In this document: positions 1 through 4,710 of the stretch, piece by piece
Position numbering within the stretch: the stretch's first letter is position 1
Layout of the letters: each line of letters begins with the position of its first letter
DNA from: Clostridia bacterium
Lineage (GTDB): Bacteria > Bacillota > Clostridia > Oscillospirales > CAG-272
Reading direction: 5' to 3'
Length of the DNA: 5,203 nt
NCBI GenBank assembly: GCA_017457465.1
Contig: JAFTHJ010000263.1
Coordinates: 1-5,203, forward strand
Program-made: the position numbers and the translations under genes
Notes under the pieces: generated by a model
What the model was told of the DNA's origin: nothing
Seen by the model: only the letters and a program-made list of their open reading frames with translations
The model's database searches: none

Positions 1-24
1 CTCTGAAAGCTTTTCAAATTCCAT
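1..24 (-). CDS. Start of an unidentified gene, cut by the window edge
   Basis: Only the first eight codons are visible, reading MEFEKLSE from an ATG at 24-22 and running off the left edge. The fragment is believed to be a real gene start because it has a near-perfect ribosome binding site (GGAGGTG, 37-31) six bases upstream and a good sigma-A promoter just before that. It is transcribed divergently from the LRR protein gene. The opening residues resemble the start of many acyl carrier proteins (MxFEKL...), but eight residues are far too few to identify a family, so no function is assigned. Confidence 0.7.
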
Positions 25-30
25 ATAAAA

Positions 31-37
31 CACCTCC
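31..37 (-). promoter_or_regulatory. Strong ribosome binding site for the left-edge gene
   Basis: On the minus strand the sequence reads GGAGGTG, then six bases (TTTTAT), then the ATG at 24-22. This is close to the ideal Shine-Dalgarno match and spacing and is the main reason for accepting the start codon. Confidence 0.8.
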
Positions 38-48
38 AATCCACCGAC

Positions 49-77
49 ATTATATCACCCCTAACAAGCAAAAACAA
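49..77 (-). promoter_or_regulatory. Sigma-A-type promoter with extended -10 for the left-edge gene
   Basis: On the minus strand a consensus TATAAT (54-49) is preceded by TGA, giving an extended TGnTATAAT -10 box. A -35-like TTGTTT lies at 77-72 with a 17-base spacer. Transcription would start near position 42, leaving a leader of under 20 bases that carries the ribosome binding site. Confidence 0.75.
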
Positions 78-84
78 GAACATT

Positions 85-99
85 TTGTAAACTTTACAA
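85..99. promoter_or_regulatory. Perfect 7-bp inverted repeat, possible operator
   Basis: TTGTAAACTTTACAA consists of two 7-bp arms (85-91 and 93-99) around one central base. It lies 7 bases upstream of the -35 box of the minus-strand promoter and about 60 bases upstream of the -35 box of the LRR gene promoter. The short spacer rules out an RNA hairpin and suits a dimeric DNA-binding protein. The region is AT-rich, so chance cannot be excluded, and no regulator is named. Confidence 0.4.
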
Positions 100-160
100 T
101 GTATATAGTATTTGATATTTATTTTATGCAAAAATCAATTTAATATTAACCGAAAAATGC

Positions 161-189
161 TTTACAACCCCCCAAAAATATGGTACAAT
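161..189 (+). promoter_or_regulatory. Sigma-A-type promoter of the LRR surface protein gene
   Basis: A -35 box TTTACA (161-166) is followed by a 17-base spacer and TACAAT (184-189), which is extended by TG at 181-182 (TGGTACAAT). Transcription would start near 196. This supports translation from the ATG at 235, because earlier in-frame starts lie upstream of or within the promoter. Confidence 0.75.
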
Positions 190-224
190 GAAGCAGATAC
201 AATGTTCTATATCTTACTTATTGC

Positions 225-230
225 AGGAGA
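225..230 (+). promoter_or_regulatory. Ribosome binding site fixing the LRR gene start at 235
   Basis: AGGAGA lies four bases before the ATG at 235-237. It selects this codon over in-frame TTG, ATG and other starts between 112 and 204. Those lack a comparable site and would put extra residues in front of an otherwise complete signal peptide. Confidence 0.75.
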
Positions 231-234
231 AAAA

Positions 235-2073
235 ATGAAAAGAATTATCACGATTTTTTGGGTGCTTGTGATTTTGCTGGGGACGGTAACAGTATTTTCC
301 GTTTCGGCAGAGCCGCAAACCGTTTACAGCGGCAAGTGCAGCCCCTTTTCCAATAATCTCACTTGGACATTTGATACGGTCAGCGGAGAGCTGGTCATCT
401 CGGGTAACGGAAAAATGCACGACTTTGACTATGATTCCGACCTTGGCGCTACTGTGATACCGTGGAGTGAATACACCTCGAGTATCAAAAAGATAACTGT
501 TGAGTACGGCGTTACAAGTATTAATGACGGCGCTGCATTTTCTGGGTGCATAAATCTTGAATGCGTCACGCTTCCCGCCACACTTACAAGAATCGGAAAT
601 CGCACTTTTGAGGGTTGTACGAAGCTCCTCACTATTGATTTGCCCGATAGCTTGAGGAGTATCGGAGAGAAAGCCTTCAGCGGCTGTACCGATTTGAGGA
701 GGTTTGAGCTTCCCGATAGTATTATGATAATTTGCAAAGACGCCTTTTTGAATTGCAGTAACCTTTATCTCTCCGAATACGAAAACGCAAAATATCTCGG
801 AACAAAAGACAATCCGTATTTTTGTTTATATAAAGCGGTAAATACGGATATAGCCTCTGCTACGGTGCATCAATCGGCAAAAATAATTTGCGATTACGCG
901 TTTGACAATTGCACTGACCTGAATAGCATAAAGCTTTCTGATAGTCTTACTTTTATCGGTAACAAAGCTTTCTCGGGGTGTTACAGTCTTGAGTTTAACG
1001 AGTATCATGGTGTTGAATATCTTGGAAATATCGACAATCCTTATATGTATCTATACAATGTTACGGATCGCAATATAAGTAAGGCAACTATACATAAAGA
1101 CACAAAAATAATTGCGGAGAGAGCTTTCTCTTTTTGTGAAAACCTGACTGCGGTAGATATTCCGGTAGGTGTCAGAAGCATTGGCGACCGTGCTTTCTTT
1201 TACTGCACTGCGTTGGAAAGTATAGCGATACCTCGTAGCGTTGTACATATAGGTCAGGAACTCCATTTTTGCTCATCGTCTACGACGGGCGGGTGTAAGT
1301 TGAAGGTTTATTATTGCGGAACAGAGGAAGAATGGGCGGCTCTCGTGGCTGACTCGGATTTTTACTATAACCGCCTGGTTCTTCACAGATACGATATTGA
1401 AGAAATAATCACACCGCCCGAGCATACCGAAATCGGCAAAAAAACTCTAACTTGCTCGGTCTGCGGCGATTCGGTAGAAAGAGATATCGCCAAGCTCCCC
1501 GAGCATACATATAACGAATACGAGCGAGTAGACGCAGAGCAGCACAAAGCGATATGCGAGTGTACCGATTATAAGCTCGAAGAACACGATTGGGACGACG
1601 GCGTTTTTAATCCATCGCCCACACATCTCGATTACGGAACAAAAATCTATACTTGTACCGATTGCGGGGAAACCAAAACCGAGCGCGCGGACAAGCTCAC
1701 GGTGCACGAATACAGCTCTTTTGAAAAGCACGATGCCACACAACATAAGAAATCCTGCCCCTGTGGGGATATTGCCTACGCCGACCATAATTGGAACGAT
1801 GGCACTGTTACAGTACAACCCACCAAAGAGGCAGATGGCATCAAAACCTACACTTGTACCGATTGCGGGGAGACAAAAACAGAGACGCTTGAGAAGCTGA
1901 AAGCAGAGACTTCCGCCACCGAAAACACCGTAAATACTGCTGCAAATACCACAGCTAAAAGCGAGGCCGAGAATGATAGCGGTTGTGAATCTTATCTCGG
2001 CGGTAGCGTGGGTATAATCCTCCTCGCTTCCGTCCTCTCGGCAGTTGCTGTGAAGAAAAAGAAAAGAGAGTAA
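235..2073 (+). CDS. BspA-type leucine-rich-repeat surface protein with signal peptide, Cys-rich repeats and C-terminal membrane anchor
   Basis: A 612-residue exported protein. The start at 235 is set by the AGGAGA site, the upstream promoter and a clean signal peptide (MKR, hydrophobic 4-20, likely cleavage after VSA25). Residues 33-77 form the module often seen at the front of gut BspA-like proteins (NLTWTFD, GELVISGNGKM, PW). Eight LRR_5-type repeats follow, with AF-x-x-C-x-x-L cores starting at 101, 124, 147, 170, 222, 245, 297 and 320. Two are separated by 29-residue insertions carrying EY....YLG..DNPY. Residues 400-550 hold CxxC pairs at 407, 474 and 541 alternating with CxC at 441 and 508. 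A Thr/Ser/Asn-rich stalk (about 556-582) leads to a hydrophobic segment (about 588-606) and KKKKRE. There is no LPxTG motif, so the protein is probably held by this transmembrane end and faces outward. BspA-family LRRs are linked to binding host or matrix proteins, but the ligand here is unknown. Confidence 0.85.
   Translation: MKRIITIFWVLVILLGTVTVFSVSAEPQTVYSGKCSPFSNNLTWTFDTVSGELVISGNGKMHDFDYDSDLGATVIPWSEYTSSIKKITVEYGVTSINDGAAFSGCINLECVTLPATLTRIGNRTFEGCTKLLTIDLPDSLRSIGEKAFSGCTDLRRFELPDSIMIICKDAFLNCSNLYLSEYENAKYLGTKDNPYFCLYKAVNTDIASATVHQSAKIICDYAFDNCTDLNSIKLSDSLTFIGNKAFSGCYSLEFNEYHGVEYLGNIDNPYMYLYNVTDRNISKATIHKDTKIIAERAFSFCENLTAVDIPVGVRSIGDRAFFYCTALESIAIPRSVVHIGQELHFCSSSTTGGCKLKVYYCGTEEEWAALVADSDFYYNRLVLHRYDIEEIITPPEHTEIGKKTLTCSVCGDSVERDIAKLPEHTYNEYERVDAEQHKAICECTDYKLEEHDWDDGVFNPSPTHLDYGTKIYTCTDCGETKTERADKLTVHEYSSFEKHDATQHKKSCPCGDIAYADHNWNDGTVTVQPTKEADGIKTYTCTDCGETKTETLEKLKAETSATENTVNTAANTTAKSEAENDSGCESYLGGSVGIILLASVLSAVAVKKKKRE
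742..1191 (+). repeat. Two diverged 225-bp (75-residue) super-repeats in the LRR region
   Basis: Residues 170-244 and 245-319 align without gaps. Each holds an AF..C..L core, an inserted EY....YLG..DNPY..LY.......A.H...KII segment, and a second AF..C..L core. The insert lengthens the usual 23-residue LRR step to 52 residues. DNA identity is modest by eye, so the duplication is older than that of the C-terminal Cys-rich units. Confidence 0.7.
1435..1899 (+). repeat. Tandem 201-bp (67-residue) Cys-rich repeats inside the LRR protein gene
   Basis: The Cys motifs recur at exactly 67-residue spacing: CxxC at residues 407, 474 and 541, and CxC at 441 and 508. The protein text around them repeats as TYTCTDCGETKTE and EHDW/DHNW-x-DG. 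At the DNA level the 20-mer ACTTGTACCGATTGCGGGGA occurs identically at 1651-1670 and 1852-1871, 201 bases apart, which points to relatively recent duplication of the last unit. The first unit (CSVCGDSVERD) is more diverged. Outer boundaries are approximate. Confidence 0.8.
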
Positions 2074-2092
2074 AATGTTCAATTAAATAACA

Positions 2093-2120
2093 AACGGCTA
2101 CCGCCCAAGCGGTAGCCGTT
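2093..2120. terminator. Bidirectional stem-loop terminator between the LRR gene and glpK
   Basis: A perfect 12-bp stem (arms 2093-2104 and 2109-2120) encloses the 4-base loop CCAA. It starts 20 bases after the LRR gene stop and lies 6 bases beyond the glpK stop. On the minus strand the stem is followed by a T-rich tract (TTTGTTATTTAATT), a good intrinsic terminator for glpK. On the plus strand the tail (TTATGTTTCAT) is weaker. Its position between converging genes suggests that it serves both. Confidence 0.85.
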
Positions 2121-2125
2121 ATGTT

Positions 2126-3613
2126 TCATATCCAATTTTGCGACCGCTCGACGGCTTTATGCCACATACCGAGTTTTGCGTCTCTTTGCTCCGCCGTGAT
2201 TGACGGCTCAAACACGCGGTTTATTCCCGTGTTCTGCTTTATATGCTCAAGCGAGGGGTAGAAGCCTGTGGCAAGTCCCGCAAATGCGGCGGCTCCAAGC
2301 GCCGTGGTTTCTATACACTCTGGACGCACTATTGGCTTGGCGAGTATGTCCGACTGGAAGGAGAGAAGAAAATTATTCGCCGTCGCTCCGCCGTCAACGC
2401 GAAGCGATTCTATCTCCGCTCCTATCTCCTTTTCCATAAGCTTGATAACGTCGTAAGTCTGGAGAGCCATTGCCTCAACCGCCGCTCTGACTATATGAGC
2501 GCGGCTTGTACCGCGTGTTATACCGAATATCGCTCCTCTCGCGTAGGCATCCCAATAGGGGGCGCCGAGACCGACAAAGGCGGGAACAAAATAGACGCCG
2601 CCCGTGTTTGGAACCGACAGGGAAAGCGCCTCTGTTTCGTATGCGCTCTCGATAAGCCCGATACCGTCACGCAGCCATTGAATTGCCGCGCCGCAGATAA
2701 AGACAGAGCCCTCAAGGACATAAGTAACCTTGTCGCCAATCTTCCAGCCGACAGTCGTAACGAGCCCGTTATCAGAGAATATCGGTTTCTCTCCCGTATT
2801 CATAAGCATAAAGCCGCCCGTGCCGTAGGTGTTTTTAACATCGCCCTTGGCGTAACAGCACTGCCCGAAAAGCGCCGCCTGCTGGTCACCCGCAACACCC
2901 GCTATCGGTATCGGCAGACCGAACACCGATGAATCTGTATGCGCGAAAATTCCGCTTGAGGGAAGAACCTCGGGCATCATAGAGCGGGGAACACCAAAGA
3001 GCTTCAGAAGCTCCTCGTCCCATTCAAGTGTATTTATGTTAAATAGCATTGTTCGCGAGGCGTTCGAGATATCAGTAACGTGCGCCCGTCTTCCGCTCAA
3101 ATTATATATCAGCCAGGAGTCCACCGTGCCGAACATAAGCTCTCCGCGCTCTGCCTTTTCTCTTGCGTCCCCGACGTTCTCAAGTATCCATTTTATCTTC
3201 GTTGCCGAGAAATAGGAGTCAATAACAAGCCCTGTCTTGCGGCGAATCATATCTGTATATCCCGCCGCCTTGAACTCGTCACACAGATTCGCGGTTCTTC
3301 TGCATTGCCAGACTATTGCGTTATATACAGGTTCTCCCGTGACCTTATCCCACACAATAACTGTTTCTCTCTGGTTTGTGATACCGATAGCGGCTACCTC
3401 GGATGGCGAGATATTCGCCTTTTGCATAGCTTCCTTGGCGACTTCGATCTGTGAGAAGTATATGTCGTATGGGTTATGCTCAACCCAGCCGTCGTTTGGG
3501 AATATCTGCGAAAACTCCTTTTGGGATACAGAGACTATTTTATTTTCTTTGTTGAAGATTATACAACGAGAGCTGGTTGTGCCTTGGTCAAGAGATAGAA
3601 TATAGTCTTTCAT
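2126..3613 (-). CDS. glpK: Glycerol kinase
   Basis: A cytoplasmic FGGY-family kinase that phosphorylates glycerol to sn-glycerol 3-phosphate with ATP, feeding glycolysis and lipid synthesis. At 495 residues it is full length. The N-terminal phosphate-binding motif is LDQGTTSSR (8-16). By comparison with E. coli GlpK the glycerol and catalytic residues are present: R82 and E83 in NQRET, W102, Y134, and D243-Q244 in GVAGDQQAALFGQ, with D243 the expected catalytic base. The ATP side shows YGTGGFML (263-270), GLGAPYWD (348-355) and VDGGATANNFL (406-416). The loop at 227-234 lacks the Arg of E. coli's fructose-bisphosphate site. It also has Ser229 where PTS-regulated Firmicutes enzymes carry the phosphorylated His. 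The ATG overlaps the upstream gene's stop as ATGA, and AAAGGA (3627-3622) is its ribosome binding site. No glpF, glpD or glpO is visible nearby. Confidence 0.96.
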   Translation of the reverse strand: MKDYILSLDQGTTSSRCIIFNKENKIVSVSQKEFSQIFPNDGWVEHNPYDIYFSQIEVAKEAMQKANISPSEVAAIGITNQRETVIVWDKVTGEPVYNAIVWQCRRTANLCDEFKAAGYTDMIRRKTGLVIDSYFSATKIKWILENVGDAREKAERGELMFGTVDSWLIYNLSGRRAHVTDISNASRTMLFNINTLEWDEELLKLFGVPRSMMPEVLPSSGIFAHTDSSVFGLPIPIAGVAGDQQAALFGQCCYAKGDVKNTYGTGGFMLMNTGEKPIFSDNGLVTTVGWKIGDKVTYVLEGSVFICGAAIQWLRDGIGLIESAYETEALSLSVPNTGGVYFVPAFVGLGAPYWDAYARGAIFGITRGTSRAHIVRAAVEAMALQTYDVIKLMEKEIGAEIESLRVDGGATANNFLLSFQSDILAKPIVRPECIETTALGAAAFAGLATGFYPSLEHIKQNTGINRVFEPSITAEQRDAKLGMWHKAVERSQNWI

Positions 3614-4047
3614 TTCAGGTTTCCTTTCAGAAATTTAGTCGATTCATAAAATTTTTGGGTGTTTGAGATAAGAGTGGAGTATCTGAAATCGTTTTTGTTC
3701 TTTGTAAATAACAGGTCATTGGCGCTCATAAAATCCGACAGTGAGTGTCTCCACGCGAGAAATCTGTCAAGCAAAAGGGAAGCGCGGGACAGCTCATCGG
3801 TATTTCTGTCGGCATCTGCTCGGCAGACGAGCGCCGATAGCTCCGCCGCAATCTTATCTGCCTCACCGAGCCGCTCTAGCAGCTTTACCGTAAATCTGCG
3901 GTACCGCATATACGCCTTTTTTATATCCTCATCGGATGCACTCATAACGACCTGATTTTTTTCGGGAAATGTCAGAAATTTTTCTGTGACGGATAGGATA
4001 TTGTCCGCTTCCCGAAGAAGCTCTTTTACTATGCTTTCGTAAGTCAT
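3610..4047 (-). CDS. Unrecognised 145-aa helical cytoplasmic protein, translationally coupled to glpK
   Basis: A 145-residue protein with no recognised family. It is rich in charged and Leu/Ala/Glu/Lys residues and looks almost entirely alpha-helical, with likely helices near 3-27, 36-75 and 83-110. Helix two (DEDIKKAYMRYRRFTVKLLE...) could form a coiled coil. There is no signal peptide, membrane segment, Cys cluster or obvious catalytic motif; the single Cys is in ALVCRAD. The start is supported by AGGGAG (4060-4055) seven bases upstream. Its TGA overlaps the glpK ATG by the ATGA arrangement, and the glpK ribosome binding site lies within its last codons, so the two are made from one message. 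This suggests a role tied to GlpK or glycerol use, such as a partner or regulator, but that is inference from context only. The leader upstream has unusual RNA structure. Confidence 0.8.
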   Translation of the reverse strand: MTYESIVKELLREADNILSVTEKFLTFPEKNQVVMSASDEDIKKAYMRYRRFTVKLLERLGEADKIAAELSALVCRADADRNTDELSRASLLLDRFLAWRHSLSDFMSANDLLFTKNKNDFRYSTLISNTQKFYESTKFLKGNLK

Positions 4048-4050
4048 AAT

Positions 4051-4072
4051 TTTTCTCCCTATAGAGAGAAAA
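4051..4072 (-). promoter_or_regulatory. Stem-loop burying the ribosome binding site of the 145-aa protein gene
   Basis: On the minus-strand RNA, TTTTCTCTC (4072-4064) pairs with GGGAGAAAA (4059-4051) around the tetraloop TATA. This gives 9 bp with one U-G wobble. The 3' arm contains most of the AGGGAG Shine-Dalgarno sequence, so the hairpin would hinder initiation at the ATG 4047-4045. On the opposite strand the wobble becomes a C-A mismatch, so the structure favours the minus-strand transcript. It competes with the larger upstream stem for the four bases 4069-4072. Confidence 0.5.
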
Positions 4073-4118
4073 GGAGTCGTAACGGCGTAAACGAGGGAAG
4101 TGCCTCAATTCGCATCAT
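4059..4118 (-). CDS. Possible 19-codon leader ORF ahead of the 145-aa protein and glpK
   Basis: The frame reads MMRIEALPSFTPLRLLFSL and then TAG. The ATG at 4118-4116 is preceded by an excellent ribosome binding site, AAGGAG (4129-4124), five bases upstream. The TAG stop (4061-4059) overlaps the AGGGAG site of the next gene and ends 11 bases before its ATG, an arrangement suited to termination-reinitiation coupling. The peptide is too short for family assignment. It has no run of a single amino acid, so it does not look like a classical amino-acid attenuator. It might be an incidental frame through a palindromic element, since both its start region and its last codons lie in the arms of the inverted repeat at 4069-4131. 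Confidence 0.4.
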   Translation of the reverse strand: MMRIEALPSFTPLRLLFSL

Positions 4119-4131
4119 TATGACTCCTTTT
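4069..4131. repeat. Large inverted repeat in the khpA to 145-aa gene spacer
   Basis: AAAAGGAGTC (4069-4078) and GACTCCTTTT (4122-4131) are perfect complements. The match continues as GTAA with TTAT (4079-4082 and 4118-4121), giving a 14-bp arm with one G-U pair when read as plus-strand RNA, or a 10-bp stem, an A-C mismatch and 3 bp as minus-strand RNA. The 35-base loop holds a second small stem (GAGG 4093-4096 with CCTC 4103-4106). In the minus-strand RNA the 5' arm contains the AAGGAG of the small leader ORF, and the stem is followed by TTTTCTCTCT, a weak terminator-like tail. It could be an attenuator, an end-of-operon terminator for khpA, or a mobile palindromic repeat. Confidence 0.75.
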
Positions 4132-4161
4132 GTCTTAAAATTTTAGTATGTTTGACCTCGA

Positions 4162-4398
4162 TTATCTGATGTCAACGGTTACTCTTCTGCCGTCGGTAGC
4201 GGCAACTGCTTTCATAACAGTGCGGATAGCCTTGGCGTTCTTTCCGTTCTTACCGATAACCTTTCCCATATCGTCCTCGGCAACACGGAGAACGAGCTTC
4301 ACGTCCTTGCCGTCAACGGTATCGACAACGGTAACCTCATCAGGATTGTCAACAATAGCGCGGGCAATGCCGCATAAGGTTTCCTTCAAATCTGCCAT
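4162..4398 (-). CDS. khpA: KH-domain RNA-binding protein KhpA
   Basis: A 78-residue single-KH protein of the KhpA/YlqC (UPF0109) family, at the usual family length. The diagnostic GxxG loop is GKNG (49-52) in DMGKVIGKNGKNAKAIR, flanked by the expected strands and helices (LVLRVAEDD before, TVMKAVAAT after). In other Firmicutes KhpA pairs with KhpB (Jag/EloR), binds many RNAs and affects cell division and elongation. That role is taken from the family. It follows rpsP by 17 bases and is surely cotranscribed with it. The ribosome binding site is modest (GGTGG, 4409-4405, six bases before the ATG). The gene order ffh-rpsP-khpA is the standard one, but rimM and trmD do not follow. Confidence 0.93.
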   Translation of the reverse strand: MADLKETLCGIARAIVDNPDEVTVVDTVDGKDVKLVLRVAEDDMGKVIGKNGKNAKAIRTVMKAVAATDGRRVTVDIR

Positions 4399-4415
4399 AT
4401 TAAGCCACCGTAAAA

Positions 4416-4661
4416 TCAGTCAACGATGCCCGACTTCTTAAGAAGAGCCTTAACTGTCTCTGTGGGCTGTGCGCCGTTCTTGAGCCAAACTTTAGCTCTC
4501 TCCTCGTTGATAACTATCTCAACGGGCTCTGTGCGGGGATTGTAGTGACCGATTTCCTCGATGAAGCGTCCGTCTCTGGGAGAACGGCTGTCTGCAACGA
4601 TAACACGGTAGGTGGGAGCCTTCTTTGCTCCTGTTCTTGTGAGTCTGATTTTAACTGACAT
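4416..4661 (-). CDS. rpsP: 30S ribosomal protein S16 (bS16)
   Basis: An 81-residue small-subunit ribosomal protein that binds 16S rRNA and helps 30S assembly. The sequence carries the characteristic bS16 start ([20 protein letters not shown]), then [21 protein letters not shown], and the C-terminal helix with [20 protein letters not shown]. The start is placed at 4661 rather than at an in-frame ATG five codons upstream. GGAGGA (4674-4669) sits seven bases before 4661 and would itself be coding if the upstream ATG were used, and bS16 proteins begin at this point. The gene lies 49 bases downstream of ffh and 17 bases upstream of khpA in the same direction. Confidence 0.97.
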   Translation of the reverse strand: MSVKIRLTRTGAKKAPTYRVIVADSRSPRDGRFIEEIGHYNPRTEPVEIVINEERAKVWLKNGAQPTETVKALLKKSGIVD

Positions 4662-4668
4662 TTTAATT

Positions 4669-4674
4669 TCCTCC
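4669..4674 (-). promoter_or_regulatory. Ribosome binding site fixing the rpsP start at 4661
   Basis: On the minus strand GGAGGA is followed by AATTAAA and then ATG at 4661-4659. This strong site excludes the alternative in-frame ATG at 4676, which lies just upstream of the site itself. Confidence 0.85.
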
Positions 4675-4710
4675 AAAAATATGAAAATATTATTATATAA
4701 AATCCATTAT

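Noticed and set aside
93..121. Second plus-strand promoter, TTTACA (93-98) with TATTTA (116-121)
   Set aside because: The -10 match is poor. The pair at 161-189 is better in both boxes and closer to the gene, and the TTTACA here is part of the inverted repeat.
112..234. In-frame extension of the LRR protein to a TTG at 112 (41 extra residues)
   Set aside because: It lacks a ribosome binding site, begins upstream of the promoter at 161-189, and would bury the signal peptide. The ATG at 235 has both SD and signal peptide.
1435..1899. Zinc-ribbon or DNA-binding domain in the Cys-rich repeats of the LRR protein
   Set aside because: The protein has a signal peptide and an outward-facing anchor, and the Cys pairs alternate as surface repeats, so a nucleic-acid-binding role is unlikely.
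1447..2082. 211-codon minus-strand open frame within the LRR gene
   Set aside because: It is antisense to a well-supported gene. Its protein has no recognisable motif, and its openness follows from the Cys-rich repeat composition.
2243..2932. 229-codon plus-strand open frame, with other plus-strand frames, opposite glpK
   Set aside because: It is antisense to an unambiguous glycerol kinase, has no plausible domain and no good ribosome binding site.
4145..4175. Possible promoter at the end of khpA: TTGACA (4175-4170) with CATACT (4150-4145)
   Set aside because: The spacer is 19 bases and the -10 match is weak. A better -10 (TAAAAT, 4145-4140) is 24 bases away from the -35. A separate promoter for the downstream genes remains possible but is not supported.
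4662..4676. Longer rpsP starting at the ATG at 4676 (five extra residues)
   Set aside because: That start would place the GGAGGA site within the coding sequence, and bS16 proteins begin at MSVKIRL.
4692..4697. TATAAT on the minus strand between ffh and rpsP
   Set aside because: No -35-like hexamer lies 16-18 bases upstream and there is no extended -10. The spacer is simply AT-rich, so it is not called as a promoter.
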